Part shown: in pieces, positions 1 to 8,922 of the stretch
How positions within the stretch are numbered: position 1 is the stretch's first letter
Layout of the letters: each line of letters opens with the position of its first letter
The notes under the pieces: generated by a model
The model's database searches: none
Told to the model about the DNA's origin: nothing
The model's input: only the letters and a program-made list of their open reading frames with translations
Made by a program: the position numbers and the translations under genes
DNA from: UBA2239 sp050177075
GTDB taxonomy: Bacteria; Pseudomonadota; Gammaproteobacteria; Burkholderiales; UBA9220
Assembly (NCBI GenBank): GCA_050177075.1
Contig: JBFXHL010000004.1
Coordinates: forward strand, 1-53,233
Length of the DNA: 53,233 nucleotides
Reading direction: 5' to 3'

Positions 1-1690
1 AACGTATATTGTCTACGCCGGTTCGTTCTATTTCCCGCTTCCATTCGGGAGCATCGTGGTTGCTTACCGCTAGGCAATCCCGCAGAAATTCTTGAATCAG
101 CTTCGGCGCGATTCGTCCAGACGCGAATCCGGCGGTGAACAGCCTTGCAAACTGTTCCAGAGTAACAGGAACGATTTGGAGGGCCATCTTCGAGTCATCG
201 GGCCTATACCAGAAGCCGATTCGCAGCGTTTCGGCGGTATTGGTATCAACCTTGTTGGCAATGAAAAGCCCGAATACTCGCTTTCCCGGATAACTTTCGA
301 CGATTCTCGCCACATGCCGACGCACGGACTCCCCTTCGGCAGCTTCTTGCCGGGAGTTATCCGTCAGCGTTACTTCAACAACCAGAACGAAGTCCTCAAA
401 CTCAAAAATCAGGTCCGGGCCATTCCCTGGAGCAGTGCCTACCGGCAGGAAGTCTTGATCGATTTTGAAGCGTCTGGCCTCGTAGGGCTTATTCTTGAGG
501 CTGTTAATAGCAAGAAAAGCCCGCCAGAGCACCCATTCGAAATAGGCTGGCGCTTCCGCTCGGGGGATTGCGATTTTTTCTTCGTTGGAGGGAGTTTTTT
601 TCGATTTGCCATGGTGAACCAAGAGGTTCATGTAAGCCGCAATTTCTTTCCATTCGTTGCTTTGTCGTGAAGCATATTCCTCTTCTTTTCGAGCGGACAA
701 AATCGCTTCCACTTCATGGCAAATGCTGCTTATGTCAGCGGGGGTAGCCAGTGAACGGCCGGTGATATCGAAGGCGATGCCATATTGCTTGAGTCTACCG
801 AGAAGATCATCCAAGACGGCCAACGCCGAATCTTTCTCATCTGTCGGAAGGGGGGCTCCTTCGCATAAAGTGGTGTAGTAGTCTTCATCCGACTCCGGGA
901 TGCGCCTGTCCTCGGCCAGCTTCTCGATGATGACACGCTTCTCTGGCACCAGGGCTATTCCTCGGCCCTTGCCTTGCACCAGACCCGTTGCTTTCAGGTA
1001 ACGGAAATTCGTGTCGGCATAATCGTTAAAGGTTTGAGGCGTGTAGTCATGAAGCTTGGATGCCGCGTCCAATTTCTGTCCATCGAATGTTCTCTTGTTG
1101 TCCGATTTGTCGCGGTGGCTACGCAGGTCCAGTATTTTGGCGATGATGTCGGAAAGCTTGTCTGCGCTGGTGGAAAGTTGGACCACAAGCGCCATTTCGA
1201 TGAAGTTCAGCCGATTTTCGCCCGTCTGCTTTTCCAGTTCCAGCATGACGGATAGGGTATGGCGCAAGGGCGAGAAGACGGGAAAGTCATAGTCCTTCTC
1301 AAAATCAGAGGGAATGTAGTAGGCGGCTAGGGAGCGCAAGAAACACTCCTGCATTGCCGGGACGGAATCGGCCTTGATAAGTCGCCAACCATTGGGAGTA
1401 ATCGTATCGAGAGCGCCCAGCGCCCCTTGCGAAAGGGTGGATGACTTCGAGACTGGTGGATATAGAAATCCGCGTCTATTCAGAGCGATGCGCCATTTCC
1501 GGCTAACGCTAAATGTCCTATCGCCGCCCAGTGTAACGATGCCTAATTCGCCCAGAAGGTTCCGAAACGCAACTTCCTGTTCTTGTCCCCGCAATCGCCC
1601 AGGCAAGGATGATTCAGAAAGAGCGACCAGTCCATCTCGAAGGCGGAATGGACTGCGGACGGTTGGGTTTTCCAAGTACCATGGTCTCAT
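1..1690 (-). CDS. Type IIS restriction endonuclease, AlwI/BspD6I family (C-terminus cut by window edge)
   Basis: I translated this frame by hand: it is open from ATG at 1690 to base 1, at least 563 codons, and leaves the window without a stop. The protein begins MRPWYLENPTVRSPFRLRDG, as AlwI-type enzymes do. Near residues 385-440 it has a segment with PRAEAPAYFEWVLWRAFLAI, then GPDLIF and VVEVTL. The spacing D-X12-E-X12-E-X6-H fits the PD-(D/E)XK active site as I recall it for the N.BspD6I/AlwI group. Such enzymes bind an asymmetric site and cut outside it. The ATG directly abuts the TAA of the methyltransferase gene, so the two are probably translated together. The recognition sequence cannot be read from the protein. 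Base composition is more AT-rich than the neighbours, which suggests transfer. Confidence 0.8.
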   Translation of the reverse strand, partial: MRPWYLENPTVRSPFRLRDGLVALSESSLPGRLRGQEQEVAFRNLLGELGIVTLGGDRTFSVSRKWRIALNRRGFLYPPVSKSSTLSQGALGALDTITPNGWRLIKADSVPAMQECFLRSLAAYYIPSDFEKDYDFPVFSPLRHTLSVMLELEKQTGENRLNFIEMALVVQLSTSADKLSDIIAKILDLRSHRDKSDNKRTFDGQKLDAASKLHDYTPQTFNDYADTNFRYLKATGLVQGKGRGIALVPEKRVIIEKLAEDRRIPESDEDYYTTLCEGAPLPTDEKDSALAVLDDLLGRLKQYGIAFDITGRSLATPADISSICHEVEAILSARKEEEYASRQSNEWKEIAAYMNLLVHHGKSKKTPSNEEKIAIPRAEAPAYFEWVLWRAFLAINSLKNKPYEARRFKIDQDFLPVGTAPGNGPDLIFEFEDFVLVVEVTLTDNSRQEAAEGESVRRHVARIVESYPGKRVFGLFIANKVDTNTAETLRIGFWYRPDDSKMALQIVPVTLEQFARLFTAGFASGRIAPKLIQEFLRDCLAVSNHDAPEWKREIERTGVDNIR

Positions 1691-3589
1691 TTAGAACCCC
1701 ACGAATAGGTACTCTTGAACATCGTTGTTGTTATCGCCTACCTTGTGCCTCTGAGTGCCAAACGAATATTTATAATCCACTGGCACGACTTCCACATGGC
1801 GTTTGTGCTTTGCCATTATGGACACCATTTCTTCAAGCGTCGGCTGGCTATTGGATGAATACGAAACAACCAAGACGCTTTCCCGGAATCGTTTGAAGAG
1901 AAGATCAAAGGCTTCCGCGGCCCCTTTCCGAGAAGAGAAGGGCGTAGGGTAGTTCTTGAATTTTTTGGTTGCCGTATGCTGCTGAATCTCTACGCCTTGC
2001 CAGTCTCGCGCAAGCCCTTCAACAAAGTGGTATCGGCGTACATATTCGTTGTCGGAAAACGGTGAATAGTATGGAGGATCGATGTAAACCAGGCCGCAGT
2101 CCTGTTCATGTACCGTCATTGCGTCATCGTTGCGCGCCCTGTTCTGCCGGCCATTATTGAAGACGGCGCCGTTTACCACTTCCACCGCTTCGAGGAATTG
2201 GTCACGGAAAGGCATCAACAGGTCTTTTCGGCCGTCATCGTAACGATGTCCAACATAAGTGAAAATGCCACGGGGGCGCTTTTTCAGGCATGCTCGAATG
2301 AGGGCGGTCATGGCAATTCCCTGCTTATAGGGATTTCTGATCGCCTTGATGTTGGCGCGCAATATGTCAATTAAACGGTTGTCGTCATCGCCAAAGTAGA
2401 GTCCCCGGAAAGTCGTTTCGACAAAGTGGTCCACCGGCTTGCTCGGTTCCAGCAGGGCTTCCGCTTCTTCGCGTGGGAGGATCACGTCGTTGTTCTCGAT
2501 CATCGCCTTGGCAAATGTCGCGGACATTGCCATGTAGTCGTTGCTTATTACCGCTTTCCCGTGGGCTTTCAACATGTAACTGACCACGCCCGATCCCGAA
2601 AAGAGATCAACGGCCGTATCGAATTCGAACTGCGAGATAACGGTCCATATCTCCGCGAGCAGCTTGTTTTTTGATCCCATGTAACGCGTGGGCGGGTATC
2701 GGAGCAATTGCGGTGGCAGAGAAGGGACCAGTTTCAAATTGATGCTTGGTTTTGGTGGAATCGTCACAATAACGTCCTCCCCGGCCCTGCCTTTCCCGTT
2801 GCAGGAAATATAACGCCTCGTTTTTACCGCTTCCCGCTCGAACCGGCTATACAACTCATGAACCAAGGGATGTTTGGAATTCGTAAGATGGACATGGCAT
2901 CCCAAGTCATGGAGCCGCTGTACTTCATTGGCCAACTCTACATGGTCTTCCTCGTAAAATTGCTCCTTGGTGTACCGTTTAAAATCGGCATATGCCGATA
3001 TTGGCAAATAGGGCGGGTCCAAGAACACAAAATCGCCAGGTAGCGCGTGCATTCTTAATACGTCTTTATAGTCCCCATGAATGATGGTTGTTTCTCGTAG
3101 AAGCGCGGAGGCTGCTCGCAGAGCTTCTTCATCCAAAATTTTTGGATTTTTGTATCTGCCGAAAGGCACATTGAATTGCCCCTTCCGGTTGACGCGATAG
3201 AGGCCGTTGAAACACGTCCGATTCAAAAAAATTGTCCTGGCGGCAGCTTCCGTCGGTGAAAGGCAAGTCCAGTCCAAGCCGCGGGCGGCGTAAAAAGCCT
3301 CTTCTGTGTTCTGATAGCTGGCAAGGGATTCGACGACGCCTTCAACGTCATCGGCTACAGCTCGATAAAGGTTGACCAACTCGGGGTTGCTGTCGGCGAC
3401 GACAGCTCCTCGGGGTTTCAGGGCAAAAAAAAGTGCCCCACCCCCAAAAAACGGTTCTATGTAACGGCCAAATTTCTTTGGGGTTTTGGCAAGCAATTCG
3501 TTAAGAAGCTGGGTTTTCCCTCCAGCCCATTTGAGCAAGGGTTTCGTTTCCTTGAGGAACGTTGCTTGGACTTGTTCCGTCGTTTTCAT
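1691..3589 (-). CDS. Fused two-domain DNA adenine methyltransferase (D12 class, M.FokI-like)
   Basis: This 632-aa protein holds two complete D12-class N6-adenine methyltransferase modules in tandem. The first has the AdoMet motif WAGGK (21-25) and catalytic DPPY (191-194). The second has YMGSK (303-307), DLFSGSG (328-334) and DPPY (504-507). In the M.FokI type, each half methylates one strand of an asymmetric target, which matches the type IIS endonuclease immediately downstream. The length is close to M.FokI (about 650 aa). The ATG at 3589 lies 6 bp after the pyrB stop, so expression may depend on the pyr operon. G+C is near 50%, clearly below the surrounding DNA. Function is well supported; the target site is unknown. 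Confidence 0.9.
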   Translation of the reverse strand: MKTTEQVQATFLKETKPLLKWAGGKTQLLNELLAKTPKKFGRYIEPFFGGGALFFALKPRGAVVADSNPELVNLYRAVADDVEGVVESLASYQNTEEAFYAARGLDWTCLSPTEAAARTIFLNRTCFNGLYRVNRKGQFNVPFGRYKNPKILDEEALRAASALLRETTIIHGDYKDVLRMHALPGDFVFLDPPYLPISAYADFKRYTKEQFYEEDHVELANEVQRLHDLGCHVHLTNSKHPLVHELYSRFEREAVKTRRYISCNGKGRAGEDVIVTIPPKPSINLKLVPSLPPQLLRYPPTRYMGSKNKLLAEIWTVISQFEFDTAVDLFSGSGVVSYMLKAHGKAVISNDYMAMSATFAKAMIENNDVILPREEAEALLEPSKPVDHFVETTFRGLYFGDDDNRLIDILRANIKAIRNPYKQGIAMTALIRACLKKRPRGIFTYVGHRYDDGRKDLLMPFRDQFLEAVEVVNGAVFNNGRQNRARNDDAMTVHEQDCGLVYIDPPYYSPFSDNEYVRRYHFVEGLARDWQGVEIQQHTATKKFKNYPTPFSSRKGAAEAFDLLFKRFRESVLVVSYSSNSQPTLEEMVSIMAKHKRHVEVVPVDYKYSFGTQRHKVGDNNNDVQEYLFVGF

Positions 3590-3595
3590 TGGGTA

Positions 3596-4549
3596 CTAGT
3601 TCCCCGCCAGTATGCTCATTACCGCCATGCGCACCGCGATGCCGAAGGTGACCTGGGGCAGGATCACCGACTGCTTGCCGTCGGCCACCCCGGAGTCGAT
3701 TTCGATGCCCCGGTTCATGGGGCCGGGGTGCATGACGATGGCGTCGGGTTTGGCCCGGGAAAGTTTCTCGGCGGTGAGGCCGTAGTACTTGAAGAACTCC
3801 CCGGCGGAAGGCAGGAGGGCGCCGCGCATGCGCTCGTTCTGCAGGCGCAGCATCATCACCACGTCCACGTCCTTCAGGCCCTCGGCCATGTCGTGGTAGA
3901 CGTGGACCCCCAGTTGTTCCACGCTGGTGGGGAGCAGGGTCTTGGGGGCGATGACGCGGATTTCCGGCACCCCCAGCACGTTGAGGGCGTGAATCTCGGA
4001 CCGCGCCACCCGGGAGTGGAGGATGTCGCCGACGATGGCTACCCGCAGGCGGGTGAAGTCCTCCTTGTAGCGGCGGATGGTGAACACGTCCAGCAGGCCC
4101 TGGGTGGGGTGGGCGTGGCGGCCGTCGCCGGCGTTGACCACGTGGATGTGGGGCGCCACGTGGCGGGCGATGAGGTGGGCGGCGCCGCTCTGGGCGTGGC
4201 GCACCACGAACATGTCGGCCTGCATGGCGGAAAGGTTGTCCACCGTATCCAGCAGGGTCTCCCCCTTGGAGGTCGAGGACGAGCCGATGTTGAGGTTTAT
4301 GACGTCGGCGGACAGGCGCTTGGCGGCGATTTCGAAGGTGGTGCGGGTGCGGGTGCTGTTCTCGAAGAACAGGTTGAAAATCGCCTTGCCTCGCAGCAGC
4401 GGCACCTTCTTCACCTCTCGCTCCGCCACGGTGACGAAGGATTCGGCGGTGTTGAGGATATGGGTCAGGATGTCCCGGGGCAGTCCCTCGATGGAGAGCA
4501 GGTGGTGCAGTTCGCCGTTGGCGTTGAGCTGGGGGTTGTACTTCTTCAT
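3596..4549 (-). CDS. pyrB: Aspartate carbamoyltransferase catalytic subunit
   Basis: This enzyme condenses carbamoyl phosphate with aspartate, the committed step of pyrimidine synthesis. The 317-aa length is normal. The carbamoyl-phosphate loop STRTRTTF lies at 65-72, HPTQ at 147-150 and HPGPMNRG at 274-281. The C-terminus (MAVMSILAGN) looks complete, so the restriction system placed right after it has not truncated it. The gene lies 4 bp downstream of pyrR. The usual next gene of this operon type, pyrC, is not visible because the restriction system occupies the position. Confidence 0.97.
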   Translation of the reverse strand: MKKYNPQLNANGELHHLLSIEGLPRDILTHILNTAESFVTVAEREVKKVPLLRGKAIFNLFFENSTRTRTTFEIAAKRLSADVINLNIGSSSTSKGETLLDTVDNLSAMQADMFVVRHAQSGAAHLIARHVAPHIHVVNAGDGRHAHPTQGLLDVFTIRRYKEDFTRLRVAIVGDILHSRVARSEIHALNVLGVPEIRVIAPKTLLPTSVEQLGVHVYHDMAEGLKDVDVVMMLRLQNERMRGALLPSAGEFFKYYGLTAEKLSRAKPDAIVMHPGPMNRGIEIDSGVADGKQSVILPQVTFGIAVRMAVMSILAGN

Positions 4550-4553
4550 GGCG

Positions 4554-5057
4554 TCATTCCGTGGCGATGCCGTGGAGGCTCAGGTACAGCCTGCCGGAGC
4601 CGGTTTGGTTGAGCTGGATGTTCTGGTTGTGAGGCAAGGGGATGGTGGCGCCCACCACCTGGGCGGCGATGGGCAGCTCCCGCCCGCTCCGGTCCACCAG
4701 GGCCGCCAGCAGGATGCTCGCCGGGCGGCCGTAGTCGAACAGTTCGTTCATGGCGGCCCGCACCGTGCGGCCGGTGTAGAGCACGTCGTCCACCAGGATG
4801 ATGGCGCGGCCATCCACCTCGAAGGGGATGTGGGATGGCTCCACCTCCGGGTGCAGGCCGATCTGGCTGAAGTCGTCGCGGTAGAAGGAGATGTCCAGGG
4901 TGCCCAGGGGAATGGAGATGCCCAGCGTCTGGTGCAGGCGCTCGGCGAGCCAGGCGCCGCCGGTGCGGATGCCCACCAGGGCGGTTTCCGGCCCCACGTG
5001 GGGCTTGAGCTGTTCGGCCAGGGAGGCCAGCAGGTGTTCGGCGTCAGGCAGTTCCAT
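4554..5057 (-). CDS. pyrR: Bifunctional pyr operon regulator / uracil phosphoribosyltransferase PyrR
   Basis: A 167-aa type I phosphoribosyltransferase. The PRPP-binding loop VDDVLYTGRT is at residues 89-98. PyrR binds UMP/UTP and, in Gram-positive bacteria, pyr mRNA. In proteobacteria with a ruvX-pyrR-pyrB order the RNA-binding role is less certain and uracil salvage is possible. The start overlaps the end of ruvX by 14 bp and the stop is 4 bp before pyrB, so the three genes form one transcription unit. I saw no obvious PyrR attenuator hairpin. Confidence 0.93.
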   Translation of the reverse strand: MELPDAEHLLASLAEQLKPHVGPETALVGIRTGGAWLAERLHQTLGISIPLGTLDISFYRDDFSQIGLHPEVEPSHIPFEVDGRAIILVDDVLYTGRTVRAAMNELFDYGRPASILLAALVDRSGRELPIAAQVVGATIPLPHNQNIQLNQTGSGRLYLSLHGIATE

Positions 5058-5484
5058 GGGGCAGTCCGTCCAAATAGGTTTGCAGTATGCGTTGCGCCGC
5101 CACCTGGTCCAGCACCGGCTTCTGCTTCCTTCCCCGCAGGCCCGCCTGGTTCAGGTGTTCGCTGGCGTCGGCGGAAGACAGGCGCTCGTCCACCAGGGCC
5201 GTCTTGAGGCCGAAGCGGCCTTCCAGGCGGCGGGCGAAGCGGCGGCAGCGCTCACTCATTTCGTGTTCCGTGCCGTCCAGGTGGGCAGGCAGGCCCACCA
5301 CCAGCAGCACCGGCTGCCACTCGCCGATCAGGCGGGCGACGGCGCCGAATTTTACCTCGTTGCTTTCCCCCTGGATGGTTTCCAGGGGATGGGCGATGCG
5401 GATTTCCGTGTCGCCCACCGCGACGCCGATGCGTTTTTCCCCGTAATCGAAGGCGAGGATCGAGCCGCGAACCGGCTCAGGCAT
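5044..5484 (-). CDS. ruvX: Putative pre-16S rRNA nuclease / Holliday junction resolvase YqgF
   Basis: A 146-aa RNase H-fold protein of the YqgF family. The first catalytic Asp lies in LAFDYGEKRIGVA (about residues 10-22), VDERLSS follows at 98-104, and a late Asp sits in the RGRKQKPVLDQVAA stretch. In E. coli this protein trims the 5' end of 16S rRNA; the resolvase role is older inference. It overlaps algH upstream by 8 bp and pyrR downstream by 14 bp, the common algH-ruvX-pyrR-pyrB arrangement. Confidence 0.93.
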   Translation of the reverse strand: MPEPVRGSILAFDYGEKRIGVAVGDTEIRIAHPLETIQGESNEVKFGAVARLIGEWQPVLLVVGLPAHLDGTEHEMSERCRRFARRLEGRFGLKTALVDERLSSADASEHLNQAGLRGRKQKPVLDQVAAQRILQTYLDGLPHGTA

Positions 5485-6037
5485 GGCCCGCCACGTCGGA
5501 AAGGGTGGCGAAATCGACGCCCAGCTTGGCCATGGCCGCCGCCAGGCGCTCCTCGTCCGGCAGGTCGAAAATCAGCTCCGGCGAGGCCGGCACCGTCAGC
5601 CACGCGTTCTGGGCCAGTTCCTGCTCCAGCTGCCCCGCCGACCAGCCGGCGTAGCCGAGGGAGACGAGGAATTTCTCCGGCCCGGTGCCTTCGCCAACGG
5701 CCAGGAGGATGTCCTTGGAGGTGGTGAGGCCGATGTCGTCACGGATGGTGAGGGTGGATTGCCACTTCCCCACCGGCTGGTGCAGCACGAAGCCCCGGTC
5801 CATCTGCACCGGGCCGCCGAAATGGACCTGCTCCCGGGCGTGCTTCTGCACGTGGAGGGGGATTTCGATCTGCTCGAAAAGACCCTCCAGGGTCATGTCG
5901 ATGGAGCGGTTGAGGACGATGCCCAGGGCGCCGTTCTCGTTGTGTTCGCAGATGTAGGTGAGGGACTTGGCGAAATAGGGGTCCGCCATGGCGGGCATGG
6001 CGATCAGGAAATGATGGGTGAGATCGACGCTTTCCAT
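5477..6037 (-). CDS. YqgE/AlgH family protein
   Basis: A 186-aa protein of the UPF0301/AlgH family. Its N-terminus (LTHHFLIAMPAMADPYF) and the following GALGIVLNRS are the family hallmarks. The biochemical role is not established; the family is linked to alginate regulation in Pseudomonas. It is the first gene of the tightly overlapping algH-ruvX-pyrR-pyrB unit. There is a 52-bp gap to tonB upstream. Confidence 0.9.
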   Translation of the reverse strand: MESVDLTHHFLIAMPAMADPYFAKSLTYICEHNENGALGIVLNRSIDMTLEGLFEQIEIPLHVQKHAREQVHFGGPVQMDRGFVLHQPVGKWQSTLTIRDDIGLTTSKDILLAVGEGTGPEKFLVSLGYAGWSAGQLEQELAQNAWLTVPASPELIFDLPDEERLAAAMAKLGVDFATLSDVAGHA

Positions 6038-6089
6038 AAGTTCGCTAATTATGGCATAGGGCGAGGGGGGAAAAAACCGCGCCGGCGTT

Positions 6090-6980
6090 TTACCGGGACT
6101 GCAGTTGGTCCGACTTGGTGAACATCCAGGTGCGGGTGATGCTGATCACGTCGTACTTGCTGCGGATGTCGGCGGAAAACGGGGCGTAGGGGGCGGCTAG
6201 GCGGACGATGCGCAGGGCGGCCTCGTCCAGCTCCTTGTGGCCGGAGGAGCGGTTGAGCTCGATGTCGCGCACGCTGCCGTCGGCGTTGATTTCCACCGTC
6301 AGCCGCAGGCTGCCGTAGAGCTTCTGGCGTTTGGCCTCCTCCGGGTAGTTGAGGTTGCCCACCTTTTCCACCTTCATGCGCCAGTCCTCCAGGTAGCGGG
6401 CGAGGACGTATTCCTGGGCACTGGCGCCGACGAAGGCCTTGCGCGGGCGCTTGTTGTAGGCGTCCATGTCCTTGTCGATCTGGGCCTGCAGGCGGGCGGC
6501 GTCGAAGCTGCTCTGGAGCAGGTCGGCGGCGTTCACCCGCGGGGAGGGGGAGCTCTTGCGGCTGGAGCGGGCCGTTTCCACCTTGTTGGCGGAGCGGATG
6601 TCGCTCGCCAGGCGGCGGGCCTGTTCTTCCAGTTCCTGCACCCGCTGCTGTTTGCGGGTCACGGCGGCGTCGCTCTTGCTGTCGTCCAGCACCGGCAGTG
6701 GGCTCTTGGCGTGGCGCTCCGTGTCCACCGTGCCGCCGCCCTCCAGGTTGGCCTGGGCGTAGGTGTCGGAATGGCTGGGACGGGTGGCGGACTTCTTGTT
6801 CACCAGCACCACGTCGATGGAGTGGGCGTCGGAGGGGGCGAATTTCGGCGTCGGCAGGCTGAAGCCGACACCGAACACCAGGAGCAGATGGAGGAAGAAC
6901 GACGCGACCAGCATCGTTTCGAAACGCTTGGCCGGGTCGAGGCGGGAGAAGAAGTCGCCGCGCGGCGGGGTCACAGTCAT
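6090..6980 (-). CDS. TonB-family energy transducer
   Basis: A 296-aa protein with one N-terminal membrane anchor (about residues 22-43, MLVASFFLHLLLVFGVGFSL) and a short charged, coiled middle (KQQRVQELEEQARRLASDI). The C-terminal TonB domain contains GSLRLTVEINADGSVRDIEL and ends near the last residues. TonB couples the proton motive force to outer-membrane receptors. No exbB/exbD is present here, so it must work with ExbBD encoded elsewhere or be a periplasmic TonB-like scaffold. The proline-rich stretch of classical TonB is weak. Confidence 0.85.
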   Translation of the reverse strand: MTVTPPRGDFFSRLDPAKRFETMLVASFFLHLLLVFGVGFSLPTPKFAPSDAHSIDVVLVNKKSATRPSHSDTYAQANLEGGGTVDTERHAKSPLPVLDDSKSDAAVTRKQQRVQELEEQARRLASDIRSANKVETARSSRKSSPSPRVNAADLLQSSFDAARLQAQIDKDMDAYNKRPRKAFVGASAQEYVLARYLEDWRMKVEKVGNLNYPEEAKRQKLYGSLRLTVEINADGSVRDIELNRSSGHKELDEAALRIVRLAAPYAPFSADIRSKYDVISITRTWMFTKSDQLQSR

Positions 6981-6997
6981 GCCCGGGATTTTACGGC

Positions 6998-8881
6998 TTA
7001 TTCTTCTTCGCTGTCATCCGCCTCTTCGGGAGCGGCTTCGCCGAGGGTTTCGCGGAATTTGCCCGCCAGCTCCAGGTCCAGCAGGTCGACGCCGGCCACG
7101 TCCAGCTTTACCTTGGTGCCGGGCGGCGTGTCGGGCAGGTCGTGGAGGCGGGTGACCAGGGGCAGGTTGGACAGACGGACGAGGTTTTCCTTCAGCACCG
7201 TGCCCTCGGCCTGGGCCACGGCTTCCTGCTGCAGCCACTTCAGGCTCCAGTAGCGCTCCATGGTGCGCTGGAAGTCGTTGTAGGCGGCGTAGGTGACCTC
7301 GAAGTCGCGCATGGCGGCGAACAGCTCGGCGCTGCGGGGGCCGTGGGGCGGCTCCTCGCCCCGCAGGAAGGCGATGAGCTGGCGCTGGTTCACCAGGTCC
7401 ACGTAGCGCCGCAGGGGGGAGCTGGACCACATATAGAGTTCCATCCCCATGCCCCGGTGGGGGGCGGGTGCGGTAGTGGTGCGCACCTTGCCCACGTCCT
7501 GGGCGCGGAACAGGGCCGTGACGCCGTTATCCGCCAGGAGCTTGGCCCAGGTGGAATTGACGCAAATCATCAGCTCCGACACCAGCTTGTCGATGGGGGT
7601 GCCCCGCTTGCGCTGGGTGATGGACACCCGTTCCCCCGTGACGACGAAGGTGAAGTCGTTGTGGAACACCTTGCCCGCGTCGGGGCGGCCCCGCCGCTCC
7701 TCCAGCTTGTCGGCGAAGTTCCACAGCAGCAGCAGATCGTCCCGGAAGGGGAAGTCGGGGACGCCGTTCCTCAGCGTGTCCTCGTTGAACAGGGGTTCCA
7801 GGGTGTCGTGGCGCAGGTTGGCGGCGATGGGCACCAATTCCGCGCGGCTGAAAGAGGATACGACGTCGAAGCTGTCCGGCGTCACTTCCAGGTACAGGGA
7901 CAGGGCGGGGCAGCGGCGGCCTTCCGCCAGGGTGAAGCGCTCGACGAAGCTGTCCGGCAGCATGGTGATCTTGTCCCCGGGCATGTACACCGTGGACAGT
8001 CGCGCCCGGGCCACCGCCTCGAGGGGCGACTGGGGCAGGATGCCGAGGCCGGGGGCGGCGATGTGGATGCCGATGCGCAGGTTGCCGTTGTCCAGGCGCT
8101 TCACCGAGAAGGCGTCGTCGATCTCGGTGGTGGCCGCGTCGTCGATGCTGAAGGCGGGGGTATCGCCCTCGGGCAGCTCGCCGGGCTCGGCATGGGGAAA
8201 CTCCCCTTCGAAGCGGTGGCCCCGGGGGAAGTGCTCCATCAGGAAGCGGGTGAAATGATAGTCCTTGGGCGAATCCAGGGCGCCGCAGCGCTGCAGCAGG
8301 CGCTGGGGGCTGAGTCCTGTTTCCTGGCAAGCCTGTTCCAGGGCCTTGTATTCGATGCTGTTCTTGTCCGGGCGGAAGAGCAGGCCGTGGACCAGGGGGG
8401 AGAATTCGGCGGGCAGTTCGAAACGCCCCAGCTTCTCGGCGTATTCGGCTTTCTTCAGCTCCTGCTGGCGTTTCTTTTCCTGCCCCGCCAGGGCGGCCTT
8501 GAGGTTCTCCTCCGGCGCCGCCTTGTAGCGGCCCTTGGCCTTCTTGTAGAAATACATCGGGTTGCCGTGGCACTTCAGGGCCACGGCGGCGCTTTCCACG
8601 GGCGAGGGGGCGTGGCCGTAGTAGTCCGCCGCCAGCTCCTGGAAGCCAAACTCCGCCTCGCCGCAGCACTCCCAGAGGAAATCGGTGTCGATGTCGGCGG
8701 CGAGCTTTTCCGCCTCCTCGACGAAGCCCGCCGCCGGCGGCGCGGCGAATTTCAGCAGCACGTTGCTGCTTTTGATCTTGGCGCGCTTGCCGTGGGGCGT
8801 TTCCACCTGGAGGGAGGTGTCGTTGTCGGCGAGGACGGTGGCGGCCTTGAGGGCGCCGTCCTCTTCGTAGAAAACGTTCAT
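6998..8881 (-). CDS. RNB-domain exoribonuclease (RNase II/R family)
   Basis: A 627-aa protein with a central RNB catalytic domain. The metal-binding acidic motif FSIDDAATTEIDDAFS falls at about residues 244-259, with Asp pairs at 247-248 and 255-256. The family degrades RNA 3' to 5' processively. It is shorter than RNase R and lacks the lysine-rich tail, which is the usual shape of the single RNase II-like enzyme found next to tonB/aroE in betaproteobacteria. The N-terminus is a divergent cold-shock-like region. It starts 17 bp from the end of tonB and is probably cotranscribed with it. Confidence 0.9.
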   Translation of the reverse strand: MNVFYEEDGALKAATVLADNDTSLQVETPHGKRAKIKSSNVLLKFAAPPAAGFVEEAEKLAADIDTDFLWECCGEAEFGFQELAADYYGHAPSPVESAAVALKCHGNPMYFYKKAKGRYKAAPEENLKAALAGQEKKRQQELKKAEYAEKLGRFELPAEFSPLVHGLLFRPDKNSIEYKALEQACQETGLSPQRLLQRCGALDSPKDYHFTRFLMEHFPRGHRFEGEFPHAEPGELPEGDTPAFSIDDAATTEIDDAFSVKRLDNGNLRIGIHIAAPGLGILPQSPLEAVARARLSTVYMPGDKITMLPDSFVERFTLAEGRRCPALSLYLEVTPDSFDVVSSFSRAELVPIAANLRHDTLEPLFNEDTLRNGVPDFPFRDDLLLLWNFADKLEERRGRPDAGKVFHNDFTFVVTGERVSITQRKRGTPIDKLVSELMICVNSTWAKLLADNGVTALFRAQDVGKVRTTTAPAPHRGMGMELYMWSSSPLRRYVDLVNQRQLIAFLRGEEPPHGPRSAELFAAMRDFEVTYAAYNDFQRTMERYWSLKWLQQEAVAQAEGTVLKENLVRLSNLPLVTRLHDLPDTPPGTKVKLDVAGVDLLDLELAGKFRETLGEAAPEEADDSEEE

Positions 8882-8922
8882 GGGGGGAGACTGCGGGATG
8901 CTGAAGAGGTGCGGATTTTACC

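Noticed and set aside
92..670. 192-codon plus-strand frame at the left edge
   Set aside because: The minus-strand endonuclease frame is open across the same region and has clear family motifs.
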